Origin: JAGWBF01 sp963663025
Lineage (GTDB): Bacteria > Chloroflexota > Dehalococcoidia > Lucifugimonadales > JAGWBF01
DNA length: 64,000 nucleotides
Assembly (NCBI GenBank): GCA_963663025.1
Contig: OY760073.1
Coordinates: forward strand, 1,612,001-1,676,000
Direction: 5' to 3'
Shown here: piece by piece, positions 9,370 to 17,985 of the stretch
Position numbering within the stretch: position 1 is the stretch's first letter
Layout of the letters: each line of letters opens with the position of its first letter
Program-made: the position numbers and the translations under genes
The notes under the pieces: generated by a model
Databases searched by the model: none
What the model was told of the DNA's origin: nothing
What the model saw: the letters and a program-made list of their open reading frames with translations, nothing else

Positions 9370-9500
9370 GTCCGTTCACCCTGAGGCTCTCGAAGGGGAA
9401 CGGACATCTGAACTTGGGCCATGGGAGATTCCCGCTTTCGCGGGAACGACGGGGTTGCTCTCCGGTTTCCTGGATTGCGGCCTCCGCCGCAATGACGGTG
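9370..9500. repeat. Cluster of REP-like palindromes, families A and B
   Basis: Three hairpin units sit in the 400-base gap between the aldolase genes. A family B unit near 9370-9404 has CCGTTCACCCTGAGG and CTCGAAGGGGAACGG. A unit at about 9424-9451 reads ATTCCCGCTTTCGCGGGAAC. A family A unit at about 9472-9500 reads GGATTGCGGCCTCCGCCGC. The same families recur at 28.5, 32.0, 49.9-50.5 and 53.5 kb. I see no gene in 9133-9532. Confidence 0.75.
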
Positions 9501-9532
9501 CGGTCTTTTCGCCATAGCATCCGCCCCATGAA

Positions 9533-10327
9533 TTACGCAACGCCGGCCTTGGCCCCCCGAAACAGCTCGTCGGCCTCCTCAGCGGTGCCGCCCTCGTGGA
9601 CGATGTAGCGGATAGCCCGGATCATGGCCACCGGCGCGGGGTTCTGCCAGATGTTGCGCCCCAGGTTCACGCCAATGGCGCCCCTGACCATACCGTCGTG
9701 CACAAAGTCGAACACCTCGCGCTCCGTGTCAACCTGGGGCCCGCCAGCCATGATGACCGGGACGGGGCAGCCCTCTACCACCTTTTCGAACTCCTCGCAC
9801 CAGTAGGTCTTCACCACCTTGGCCCCCAGCTCGGCCGCTATGCGGCAGCACAGGCCCAGATAGCGGGCGTCCCGCTTCTCCAGCTCCCGGCCCACGGCCG
9901 TCACCGCCATCACAGGGATGCCGTACCGCTCACCCTCGCTGACCAGTGAGGCCAGGTTCAGCAGGTTCTCCTTTTCGTACTCGGACCCGATGAAAACCGA
10001 AATGCCCACCGCAGAAGCGTTCAGCCGGATGGCCTCTTCCATGGGCGTGGTGATGCCCTCGTTGGCCAGGTCGTTGCCCACCATGCTGGTCCCGCCGGAC
10101 ACCCGCAGGACGATGGGCTTGGCCTTGGCGGGGGGAATGGCGGAGCGGAGGACGCCCCGGGTCACGAAGACGGCGTCGGAGTAGGGCAGCAGGGGTTCCA
10201 GGGTCTGCCAGGGGCTTTCCAGGTTCCTGGTGGGTCCCTGGAAATAGCCGTGATCGATGGGCATGAACAAGCATCGGCCATCGGAAGGAATCACCTGGGC
10301 CAGCCGGTTCTCCATTCCCCAGTCCAT
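9533..10327 (-). CDS. Class I aldolase, DeoC/FbaB/LsrF-like
   Basis: The 264-residue protein has the FbaB/LsrF pattern: FMPIDHGYFQGP near the N-terminus, a Schiff-base region AAELGAKVVKTYW with the likely catalytic Lys, and phosphate-binding GGPQVD and GAIGVNLGRNIWQ. LsrF is a thiolase acting on a phosphorylated autoinducer-2 product, and close relatives are fructose-bisphosphate aldolases. No other lsr gene is here, so a general ketose-phosphate aldolase role is as likely. Nearby is the RhaD-like aldolase on the same strand, separated by a repeat cluster. Confidence 0.8.
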   Translation of the reverse strand: MDWGMENRLAQVIPSDGRCLFMPIDHGYFQGPTRNLESPWQTLEPLLPYSDAVFVTRGVLRSAIPPAKAKPIVLRVSGGTSMVGNDLANEGITTPMEEAIRLNASAVGISVFIGSEYEKENLLNLASLVSEGERYGIPVMAVTAVGRELEKRDARYLGLCCRIAAELGAKVVKTYWCEEFEKVVEGCPVPVIMAGGPQVDTEREVFDFVHDGMVRGAIGVNLGRNIWQNPAPVAMIRAIRYIVHEGGTAEEADELFRGAKAGVA

Positions 10328-10393
10328 CAGCGCAGCACCCCCTGTCTGTGATATGGGCCAAGTATATCAGCAGGCCCAAGGTGTGTACCAATT

Positions 10394-10525
10394 CCCCCTC
10401 CCTTGATGGGAGAGGGCTGGGGTGAAGTTAAAAAGTTCTCCCCCCTCATCCTGACCTTCTCCCACCAGGGGAGAAGGGACATCTGCTCATCCCCCCTCCC
10501 TTGAGGGAGGGGACTAAGGGGAGGG
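10394..10525. repeat. Three family C palindromes in tandem
   Basis: The gap between the LsrF-like gene and the DUF192 gene contains three units with CCCTCCCTTGA/TGGGAGAGGG, TTCTCCCACCAGGGGAGAA and CCCTCCCTTGAGGGAGGG. They are in line and of the same family as 9182-9203. They could act as transcription terminators or be mobile REP-type elements. Confidence 0.7.
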
Positions 10526-10538
10526 TGAATCTCCCAAG

Positions 10539-11297
10539 TTATGGAGAGGGCAGCGTAAACTCCACCACCATGCCCGGCGCCAGCTCCAGCTCGGCGGCGA
10601 CCCCGGCGTTGACCTCCACCGCGTACTGCGCGGGCGAAGTGGAGCGGTATATCGTGAGCTGCCCGTCGGGCACTCCAGGCTCCGGCAGCATGGTGTGGAT
10701 GTTGACGATGCGGCGCTCCTCGTCCAGGAACAGGATATCCAGGGGTATGAGGGTCTCCTTCATCCAGAAGGAAAGTGTTGAGGCCTGGGTGAAGACGAAG
10801 AGCATCCCGCCGTCGGGCGCCAGGTGTTCGCGGTTGGACAAGCCACGCGAGCGCTCCGACGGGGTGATGGCCAGCTCCAGGATGAAGGTCTCACCGCCGA
10901 TGACCGCCTGCACCGTCCCCTCGGGAAGCGGAGTCGGAGTGGGAATGGGCGTGGCTGTAGGTTCAGCAGTGGGAGTATTCGTGGGCGTGGCGGTGGGGAT
11001 TGCTGTGGCCGTCGGCGTGGGAGTGGCTGAGGGAATCGGCGTGAACGTGGGAGCCTTTGTGGCCGTAGGCATGGGAGTCGTTGCGGGAGTCAGAGCATCT
11101 GTGGGCATCGCCGTCGGGGTAGCTGGAACTGAAACCGCAGCCCCCGTCAGCTCTACCGCAACCCCCGTAGGACCTTCGTCATTTATAGCGCCCCGCCCGC
11201 ATCCTGCGACGACGAACATTGTGACGGCTGCAATCGCGGCGAGGCGGGCAAGGGTGCGTGTCAGCCTAAGGGATCTGGGGCAAACCAGGAGAGGCAT
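10539..11297 (-). CDS. Lipoprotein with Thr/Pro linker and DUF192 domain
   Basis: I start the protein at the ATG at 11297 (252 residues) because it gives a clean lipoprotein signal: MPLLVCPRSLRLTR, a hydrophobic stretch and VVAGCG. The frame stays open 49 codons further upstream. A low-complexity linker of about 90 residues rich in Thr, Pro and Ala follows. The C-terminal part is a DUF192 domain (SERSRGLSNREHLAPDGGML, then LDILFLDEERRIV). DUF192 is a small extracytoplasmic domain of unknown role. The linker suggests display beyond the membrane. Confidence 0.8.
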   Translation of the reverse strand: MPLLVCPRSLRLTRTLARLAAIAAVTMFVVAGCGRGAINDEGPTGVAVELTGAAVSVPATPTAMPTDALTPATTPMPTATKAPTFTPIPSATPTPTATAIPTATPTNTPTAEPTATPIPTPTPLPEGTVQAVIGGETFILELAITPSERSRGLSNREHLAPDGGMLFVFTQASTLSFWMKETLIPLDILFLDEERRIVNIHTMLPEPGVPDGQLTIYRSTSPAQYAVEVNAGVAAELELAPGMVVEFTLPSP

Positions 11298-11437
11298 CGG
11301 ACAGTGCGGCACCACTTGAGCCGGTCGGTTCCATTTGTCCGGCCTAAGGGCGGGGTCACTCTTATCAGCATGGGTTATCTTGATTTCAGTGTGGTTTGGT
11401 GCAAGAGACGCGATACGCAAAAGTTGTGTTGTTAGTG

Positions 11438-12454
11438 CTAACATTCCGGAGGCGAAAGTACCTGCACAGGATGCGGCGACTCTCCCGATGCTTTGTTGAT
11501 TCTTTCTGCTAGGGCCGAAGCTCTTTCCTGTATTCTTCTGCTTGCGTCCTTCAATCGGAAGATGTATTGCTGATTATCTTCGATTGCATGCACCAGACCT
11601 TCAATAACAACGGTTTCCCAAGCCCTTTCCCATGCTACGCAAGCATCCAGAAACTTTTCGACTTGCTCATTTGTGGGAGGAGCTTCCCATTTCTGGAATG
11701 GGCTTCGCGTATATTGCTGCCACCCGCCAACTCGAGAGTGCTCAAAAGCTTGCGCAGGACTTGCATCGGGATGTTCGATGAGGTAAGGAACCATTTGGGT
11801 AGAAAGAAACCTACCATTTATCTTGTTCACAATCGCAAACTGTGCTAGTGGTTCCTGCAGGTCCGTGCTTACACGTCCGATTGATTGGGCAATCGTGAAG
11901 TTAAGCAGTCCATCTTCAAACATTCTGCGAACGCGTGGTTTCAACCGTAGTACTCTGATCAACTGGGGCCACTCCGGACCGCCCCCCAATTGGTCCCTGA
12001 AAGTTTCCCATTCATCGGGTTTCTCAAGGACTCCTAGATCCAAAAAAGCCCTCTCCAGTCCTACCAGTTTAGTTTCGGGACTCAATGACCGGGTTTGCAG
12101 TACTCGACAAACTTTCTTGAGTAACAACTCTTGTTCTGTCGGCCTCGGAATTATCTTGGCCCGCAGAGTTGGGAGTCCCAATAGTTGGGCAGCGCGCCAT
12201 CTGCGCTCACCATCGTGCAAATCAAAATGCCCAACCCAACTAGAAGCGTCGGTCACAACCGGAAAAACAGCTATCTCATCCAACTGCCCCATAACTTCGA
12301 TATTCTTGCCTAGATCTAGAAGGTCAGATTCATCGAACTCCTGTCTCAGATTCTCTGGATCGGGTCTAATGAGGTCACAGGGGATGTCTACGATGGAGCC
12401 ATACCATTCCCCCAACGGTTTCAGAACGAGGTCCTCCAATATGGCAGCACTCAT
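11438..12454 (-). CDS. ParB-like nuclease-fold protein 2
   Basis: The 338-residue protein has a ParB/Srx N-terminal domain (about 20-105): IRPDPENLRQEF, IEVMGQLDEI and the nucleotide-binding HDGERRWRAAQLLG. The middle part (about 105-230) is helical and could be a ParB-type helix-turn-helix core; the C-terminal 90 residues look coiled-coil. ParB domains bind CTP and clamp DNA; related folds act as nucleases. It is the last gene of a five-gene minus-strand operon, 18 bases after its neighbour, with a GGAGAG ribosome site. No ParA is nearby, so chromosome partition is not implied. Confidence 0.82.
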   Translation of the reverse strand: MSAAILEDLVLKPLGEWYGSIVDIPCDLIRPDPENLRQEFDESDLLDLGKNIEVMGQLDEIAVFPVVTDASSWVGHFDLHDGERRWRAAQLLGLPTLRAKIIPRPTEQELLLKKVCRVLQTRSLSPETKLVGLERAFLDLGVLEKPDEWETFRDQLGGGPEWPQLIRVLRLKPRVRRMFEDGLLNFTIAQSIGRVSTDLQEPLAQFAIVNKINGRFLSTQMVPYLIEHPDASPAQAFEHSRVGGWQQYTRSPFQKWEAPPTNEQVEKFLDACVAWERAWETVVIEGLVHAIEDNQQYIFRLKDASRRIQERASALAERINKASGESPHPVQVLSPPEC

Positions 12455-12472
12455 GATTCTCTCCGCACCATC

Positions 12473-13222
12473 TTACAGTTCCGCTAGCCTCTGTTGGGCC
12501 TGTTCCAAGGCTAACCGAGGCGCATCATTCGCTACACCTGTTTGTAGCATAACCCAATTCGTCAGCTGTTGGCCTACTTGCTGTTGAGCTTGTCTTAACC
12601 TCCGGCTCAATTCTCGAATGTGACTTGCTTCCCGTTGAAACCGGAATAGCATAGTTCGATTGGGAAGTTCATCAATGACTTCCCCAATATCAGCATAGGG
12701 GAGCCCATGAAATCCCGACAGGATTTCACCAATACTTCCATCTTCTATCATCCTCGCGTGAATGTTCCCAAGAGAGCTCCAATCTTGTCGCTGCACAGCT
12801 TGACGTTGCTCGTCTATGTTGTGGGCAGTTCGTACGCTTCTCGCCGTTCCTTCACGTGTTTTCAAGTCTTTGTCCCTGAGCCTCCGCATTGATGCTAGGT
12901 CGCCAGTTACCAAGGGCACAGTTTGGGTTTGTCCAGTTCTTGGGTGTATCCAGACGTACCAGGTCGCTTTGTAAATGTATTGGCCCCCGAAAGGCATGGC
13001 ATTGAAGACGAAATACCCGGGCACCCTGTTGCGAAAAGCGTCACGGCCTACGCTCTGCGCTACCCGGAAACGCCTTTCGTAGGATTCCACTGACACAGGT
13101 CCATCGTGGATGTAACCCAGGGCTGCTTGAAGAACGTCTTGCAAGGTGGCACCAAATCTGCCATGAGCCAGATACAGACCTATGTTTAGGTTATCTCGCT
13201 GTGTCTGAATGCTTGGTGGCAT
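12473..13222 (-). CDS. Protein of unknown function in the ParB-like operon
   Basis: I do not recognise this 249-residue protein. It begins MPPSIQTQRDNLNIGLYLAHG and has a central beta-rich part with PFGGQYIYKATWYVWIHP. The C-terminal third (about 170-249) is a predicted helical or coiled-coil region rich in Gln and Arg. There is no signal peptide or membrane segment. A GGGGGAAGAAG ribosome site precedes the ATG. It lies 18 bases upstream of ParB-like protein 2 and 33 bases downstream of the DUF4258-like gene, so it belongs to the operon. Confidence 0.7.
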   Translation of the reverse strand: MPPSIQTQRDNLNIGLYLAHGRFGATLQDVLQAALGYIHDGPVSVESYERRFRVAQSVGRDAFRNRVPGYFVFNAMPFGGQYIYKATWYVWIHPRTGQTQTVPLVTGDLASMRRLRDKDLKTREGTARSVRTAHNIDEQRQAVQRQDWSSLGNIHARMIEDGSIGEILSGFHGLPYADIGEVIDELPNRTMLFRFQREASHIRELSRRLRQAQQQVGQQLTNWVMLQTGVANDAPRLALEQAQQRLAEL

Positions 13223-13255
13223 CTTCTTCCCCCTTAACGATTTGTTTATCCCGGA

Positions 13256-13573
13256 TTACCTACGCCATCTCTTGTTCCGCCAGGCGGCTGTGATTACACT
13301 TACCAGGTCTAAGGACATGACGACGTAACACCTATCGAGCCACCACTCTACCTTCCTATAGGCCGACTCCCCCATGTCCCTTTTCGCTTTGATTCGGGAT
13401 TGGCGATCCATGCTGCAAGAAATTCCCTTCTTGGTGAAGCTGTGCTTTCCATAGTCGACCAAGGCCATCACTGCCTCCCCTGGAATCCCCCGCTGTTGAG
13501 ACCGCTTAGCAGCGTGTTTGGAAATATGGACGGAGGACTTACAGACATCTATGTATGATTCGCAGTTGGTCAA
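13256..13573 (-). CDS. DUF4258-like small protein
   Basis: The 105-residue protein contains HISKHAAKRSQQRGIPGEAV followed by LVDYGKH, and ends with YVVMSLDLVSVITAAWRN. This layout resembles DUF4258, in which a conserved SxHAxxRxxxRGI start and a final strand with VITA are typical. DUF4258 is related to RelE/BrnT-like small toxins, but no antitoxin-like partner is obvious other than the adjacent PC4-like gene. The start is TTG behind GGAGGAG. It is the third gene of the operon, 17 bases after the PC4-like gene. Confidence 0.65.
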   Translation of the reverse strand: MTNCESYIDVCKSSVHISKHAAKRSQQRGIPGEAVMALVDYGKHSFTKKGISCSMDRQSRIKAKRDMGESAYRKVEWWLDRCYVVMSLDLVSVITAAWRNKRWRR

Positions 13574-13590
13574 CTCTCCTCCTTACGTGC

Positions 13591-13812
13591 TTACCCGGTC
13601 TTGAGGATGTCTTCGGTAGCTTCGATAGCCTCTTTGAACGCCCCGAACAATTCTGCTGGGATACTCACCCCCTTCTTGGTAGGGACTGTCTCTTCGCCTC
13701 TTGGTCCTGCCCAGACTCGCACGTCTATGAGCTGCTTATTCATGTACTCGGTGATCCGGACCTGAATCTCCTCCGTACTGTTCTTTCGGAACCTACTTAC
13801 AAGCTTGTCCAT
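13591..13812 (-). CDS. PC4-like single-stranded DNA-binding protein
   Basis: The 73-residue protein carries the PC4/p15 C-terminal domain pattern: VRITEYMNKQLIDVRVW followed by TVPTKKGVSIPAELF. PC4-like proteins dimerise and bind single-stranded DNA; in bacteria they are linked to recombination and transcription. I use the ATG at 13812 because GGGGAGGAG precedes it; an in-frame GTG lies eight codons upstream. It is the second gene of the ParB-like operon, which suggests a DNA-directed function for the whole set. Confidence 0.8.
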   Translation of the reverse strand: MDKLVSRFRKNSTEEIQVRITEYMNKQLIDVRVWAGPRGEETVPTKKGVSIPAELFGAFKEAIEATEDILKTG

Positions 13813-13891
13813 GTACTCCTCCCCTAGGTGTCCCACACCGACTAGATTGCCAGCGATGAACTACGATGCAACGACCTCCCTAAAATGACAG

Positions 13892-14920
13892 CTAAGACTC
13901 CATTTCTGCCGCTGCCCGTAGTTCGTCAAGGGCATTGGCCAACGCCTCCAATTTGGCCAATTTAGTGGCATTGCCTTTCTTTAGGTCATTAATCTCGGCT
14001 AGGGGTGTGTTTCGCAGCTGCCTTGTGGCCATTTCAATGGCATGGTACAGGTCGGAGTTTCGACTTGGATCCGACTCGTTAAGGACAGTTTGTGCCGACT
14101 GCATATTGCCCGACCGGAAAGCTTCTAAGGCAGACGTATTCTCCAATATGTCCGGGAGCGCGCGGACATCGGTGGCACCAGAGAACTTCCCTTCCGCAAC
14201 CCACTTTCGGAATTCTGGCATAAAGGATGAGTCATTCTCTCTACGTTCCCTAAGCTCCTTTTTCTTCATGAATTCTTCGAAGAAGGAGAACCGGGAAAGC
14301 GCCTCCGGGTCTTGACTCTCTTGTATGTACTGATTGGTTTCCTCGTATGCCGCAATTTTCTGGAAAATCTTGGATCGCGACATTCTCAGATGCGACGAAA
14401 GATAATCGTATGTCTTGCCCAACTTCTTGCTCATCTTCCAGACGTATTCAGCCTGCTCATAAGCTTTCCACTCAATCTTTCCTGCTATGTGGAGTTCACC
14501 AAGCAAGGTCATAACCTGATCTTCGGTTACCCCTTCAGGCAACACCCGTACATAGACCTCCTGCCATCTGGAATCAGACGGGTACTTCTTCCTCAGCTCC
14601 CGAAGGCAGACAGTTCTGGAATTGCCTTCAACAACTGTACGGTCGGGTCTGATTATCGGATCCTCGATTAGCCCCCCGTTCTGAAGGATTGACTGGTACA
14701 GGCCCTTGACAGCGTCTATGTCCCATAGAGCTGAATGGAGAGCGGAGTCGGTTACCTCTTCCTGCTGACTAAGCCATTGCTTAACTTGATATCCCAGACG
14801 CTGGTTATGCGGGTCGAGTTTCAGTGAATCGACCGCTACCCGTTCCCTGTTCAGCAAGAAATCCTGGTTTTCCAACCGTATTACCATTGGCGTATGTGTG
14901 CCGTTTCCAGCTGCTTGCAT
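13892..14920 (-). CDS. ParB-like nuclease-fold protein 1
   Basis: The protein (342 residues from the ATG at 14920) contains a ParB-type core: VDSLKLDPHNQRLG, LYQSILQNGGLIEDPII and the box VVEGNSRTVCLREL. A helical region with YDYLSSHLRMSRSKIFQKI (about residues 180-200) looks like the ParB helix-turn-helix. The tail is helical. It differs strongly from ParB-like protein 2, so the two are not a recent duplication. Start choice: AGAGG lies six bases before this ATG; a TTG at 14938 is possible. The promoter at 14952-14980 gives a leader of about 25 bases. Confidence 0.8.
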   Translation of the reverse strand: MQAAGNGTHTPMVIRLENQDFLLNRERVAVDSLKLDPHNQRLGYQVKQWLSQQEEVTDSALHSALWDIDAVKGLYQSILQNGGLIEDPIIRPDRTVVEGNSRTVCLRELRKKYPSDSRWQEVYVRVLPEGVTEDQVMTLLGELHIAGKIEWKAYEQAEYVWKMSKKLGKTYDYLSSHLRMSRSKIFQKIAAYEETNQYIQESQDPEALSRFSFFEEFMKKKELRERRENDSSFMPEFRKWVAEGKFSGATDVRALPDILENTSALEAFRSGNMQSAQTVLNESDPSRNSDLYHAIEMATRQLRNTPLAEINDLKKGNATKLAKLEALANALDELRAAAEMES

Positions 14921-14951
14921 CATCAACCTCTCATTCAAGTAGACTTAGATG

Positions 14952-14980
14952 ATCATATCACAGTTCTATTCAGTTGTCAA
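14952..14980 (-). promoter_or_regulatory. Near-consensus sigma70 promoter of the ParB-like operon
   Basis: On the minus strand TTGACA (14980-14975) is followed after exactly 17 bases by TATGAT (14957-14952). Both boxes are almost perfect and the surroundings are A/T rich. Transcription should begin near 14945, about 25 bases ahead of the ATG of ParB-like protein 1. Confidence 0.8.
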
Positions 14981-15005
14981 TAGTACCAATTAGTTTTCCT
15001 AGTCT

Positions 15006-15037
15006 CGTGCACGTGCGTGCATACGCGCACACGCATG
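15006..15037. other. 32-base strictly alternating pyrimidine-purine tract
   Basis: Every base from 15006 to 15037 alternates pyrimidine and purine, made of CG, TG, CA and TA steps with many CG/CA dinucleotides. Such tracts can adopt left-handed Z-DNA under negative supercoiling. It lies about 25 bases upstream of the -35 box of the ParB-like operon promoter. Confidence 0.7.
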
Positions 15038-15181
15038 AGGTCATTATGTGTGGCCCCAATCTTCCTGGGAGGAATGAATCAGTTCAGTCCACCATGAATG
15101 CATTTGCATGGATGGCGCAAAGAACACGTGACAAGCGGCGCGGAAAAAGGGACGGCTATCTTATAACCGTTTGACAGACAC

Positions 15182-15215
15182 AAAGAGCCGGGCCGATTTC
15201 ATGGTCCGGCTCTTT
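15182..15215 (-). terminator. Rho-independent terminator downstream of the PaREP1-like gene
   Basis: The arms AAAGAGCCGG and CCGGCTCTTT pair perfectly and extend by a G-U and two more pairs around an eight-base loop. On the minus strand the stem is followed by TTTGTGT. It lies about 90 bases after the stop of the minus-strand PaREP1-like gene. The stem is nearly symmetric and could also stop plus-strand transcription. Confidence 0.65.
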
Positions 15216-15256
15216 TGGTGTGTGCTCCTTAGCCTCTGGATAGTGGGCGGAGCAGG
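15212..15256. repeat. Second, degenerate copy of the 16S trailer segment
   Basis: On the plus strand this copy reads TGCTCCTTAGCCTCTGGATA then GTGGGCGGAGCAGGTG. It matches 15771-15817 (TGCTCCTTAGCTTCTGGATA then GTGGAAGGAGAGGTG) with few differences, in the same orientation and directly beyond a similar hairpin. The two copies bracket the PaREP1-like gene. Confidence 0.75.
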
Positions 15257-15306
15257 TGCTATCGGGAGGGCACCCAGACTGGGTTCCCTCCACCGACTGC
15301 CCCCTA

Positions 15307-15675
15307 TTAGGCCCGGGCGTTCAGGAGTAGCCGGACCAGCTCCTCGATGTCGGGAATGTAGCTGTCCAGGTCTTCCTGTTCCATCCAGTCGTTGTAGAAA
15401 TTGGAGTGGCAGGACTGGGCAACTCCGAAGGCTGACCGGACAAAGGAGTTGCCTTCCCGTTGGGCCAGATCCATGAGGGCATGGCGCCTCTGCTGGTATT
15501 TGCCGTGCGGCAGACCGTGGCTGGCGCAGAACGACTTAAGGGCTTGGGTGGTTGCTCCCCATAGCTTTTCGGCCCCTTGAGTAAGGTCGCCGGCCGCTAT
15601 CTCTTCCCTGGCCTGCTCCAACATCTGCTGGGCGAGGCGTTCGTGTTTCTCTGTTAGCGATTCTTTGGACTGCAT
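15307..15675 (-). CDS. PaREP1-like HEPN-domain protein
   Basis: The 122-residue helical protein has AREEIAAGDLTQGAEKLWGATTQALKSF, split here as AAGDLTQGAEKLWGA and TTQALKSFCASHGLPHG, matching the PaREP1/HEPN pattern of paired helices. HEPN proteins are often RNases in toxin or defence systems, but many PaREP1 members lack the catalytic R-x4-6-H; I see no clear one here apart from RRHALMD. I start at the ATG at 15675; a GTG at 15717 is possible. It lies between two copies of the 16S trailer and terminator. Confidence 0.65.
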   Translation of the reverse strand: MQSKESLTEKHERLAQQMLEQAREEIAAGDLTQGAEKLWGATTQALKSFCASHGLPHGKYQQRRHALMDLAQREGNSFVRSAFGVAQSCHSNFYNDWMEQEDLDSYIPDIEELVRLLLNARA

Positions 15676-15740
15676 TTGCGAGGTCTCTAACCTTCTTCCC
15701 AAAGGGACTACTTCCACAAGTATACCCTGCTGCCCTGCGT

Positions 15741-15772
15741 AGAAAAAGCCGGACCATGTAATCGGCCCGGCT
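15741..15772 (-). terminator. Rho-independent terminator of the 16S rRNA transcript
   Basis: On the minus strand GCCGGGCC and GGTCCGGC form a stem around GATTACAT, and TTTTTCT follows directly. It lies about 220 bases past the 3' end of 16S and just upstream of the PaREP1-like gene, so 16S is most likely its own transcription unit. Confidence 0.75.
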
Positions 15773-15796
15773 CTTATTGTGTCTGCTCCTTAGCTT

Positions 15797-15817
15797 CTGG
15801 ATAGTGGAAGGAGAGGT
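15797..15817 (-). other. 3' arm of the 16S rRNA processing stem
   Basis: The minus-strand RNA of this stretch pairs with the leader stretch at 17517-17537 over 21 positions with one mismatch (16 consecutive pairs first). In bacteria such leader-trailer helices enclose pre-16S rRNA and are cut by RNase III or equivalents. Confidence 0.8.
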
Positions 15818-15990
15818 GTTTTTACCGTTGGGAATCGGTGGGCTTTCTCAGGGGACTGCCTTCCGTGGGCCGGGGAGCTTGCGCTCAACCATCTGGCCCG
15901 GGTTGACAGAACACCCACCGAACGACCTAGGAGATGGACCGGCGCCCATCGGGCCTCAAGGACCCGGAAAAGGTGTCGATCGTAGCTCCC

Positions 15991-17509
<1,519 letters not shown>

Positions 17510-17516
17510 AAACCTT

Positions 17517-17537
17517 ACCTTTCCTTCCACTATCCAG
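17517..17537 (-). other. 5' arm of the 16S rRNA processing stem
   Basis: The leader RNA from the minus strand (CTGGATAGTGGAAGG core) pairs with the trailer at 15797-15817. It starts about eight bases upstream of the mature 16S 5' end. Confidence 0.8.
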
Positions 17538-17591
17538 TTGTTAAAGAGCGCAGAACTTCCGACACGCAGGTTCCTCTGCGGTAGGAACGTA

Positions 17592-17620
17592 ATGATATAA
17601 GCTCCCTCAACCCCTGTCAA
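17592..17620 (-). promoter_or_regulatory. Promoter of the 16S rRNA gene
   Basis: TTGACA (17620-17615) and TATCAT (17597-17592) are separated by 17 bases on the minus strand. Transcription should begin near 17585, giving a leader of about 75 bases that contains a small CGCAG/CTGCG hairpin and the processing arm. The same -35/-10 pair (TTGACA-17-TATCAT) occurs upstream of rny. Confidence 0.75.
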
Positions 17621-17697
17621 GGCCTATGACCGCGAGAGGGACGGGAAGTGCATTGGTCGGTGTCGTAGCTACTAGGTGGAGGGCAGCGTCAAAGGCA

Positions 17698-17727
17698 CGA
17701 AAAAGCCCGGTCAAGAACTGACCGGGC
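17698..17727 (-). terminator. Rho-independent terminator of the proteasome-like operon
   Basis: On the minus strand GCCCGGTC and GACCGGGC pair perfectly across a seven-base loop and are followed by TTTTTCG. It lies about 40 bases after the stop of the 73-residue gene. Confidence 0.88.
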
Positions 17728-17763
17728 AGCCTTAGCGTCTATAGATGTGTGATGCAGCGTTGG

Positions 17764-17985
17764 CTATGGGGTTGCAAGAACCTCCAGATCATCATCTTGC
17801 CCTTGGTCCACATCGTGCGACGAGTCGTCCTCGCTCAATGCACGGTCACCAACGTCCCCCAAAGTCTTGAGGTAGTCCGCAACAGAAACACCTAGATACG
17901 TTGCTCCCTTCTGATATCCTGCCAAAGTATCCAGCGAATAGGAAGGGACGAAGTAGGCACCATCGGCTATCTTCTGGATCGTCAT
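17764..17985 (-). CDS. Small acidic partner of the proteasome-like hydrolase, unknown function
   Basis: The 73-residue protein starts MTIQKIADGAYFVPSYSLDT and ends in a strongly acidic tail (SEDDSSHDVDQGQDDDLEV). The middle GATYLGVSVADYLKTLG could be a short helical domain. I do not recognise it. Its start overlaps the stop of the Ntn-hydrolase gene by four bases, which implies translational coupling and a shared role, and a terminator follows directly. It could be a regulator, inhibitor or substrate adaptor, but that is a guess from position only. Confidence 0.7.
   Translation of the reverse strand: MTIQKIADGAYFVPSYSLDTLAGYQKGATYLGVSVADYLKTLGDVGDRALSEDDSSHDVDQGQDDDLEVLATP

Larger units (their letters stand above)
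14939..15306. other. Intergenic region upstream of the ParB-like operon
   Basis: This 368-base gap holds the operon promoter, an alternating purine-pyrimidine tract at 15006-15037, a strong hairpin at 15182-15215 and a degenerate copy of the 16S trailer segment at about 15212-15256. A 66-codon frame starting at 14974 overlaps the promoter and has no ribosome site or family resemblance, so I do not call it. Confidence 0.6.

Noticed and set aside
9533..10327. Autoinducer-2 degradation locus
   Set aside because: Only an LsrF-like aldolase is present; no lsrK, lsrG or transporter genes are near.
11438..14920. Plasmid or chromosome partition locus
   Set aside because: Two ParB-like proteins are present but no ParA-type ATPase, replication gene or parS-like repeats were seen.
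14974..15174. 66-codon frame upstream of the ParB-like operon
   Set aside because: It overlaps the promoter and the alternating tract and has no ribosome site.
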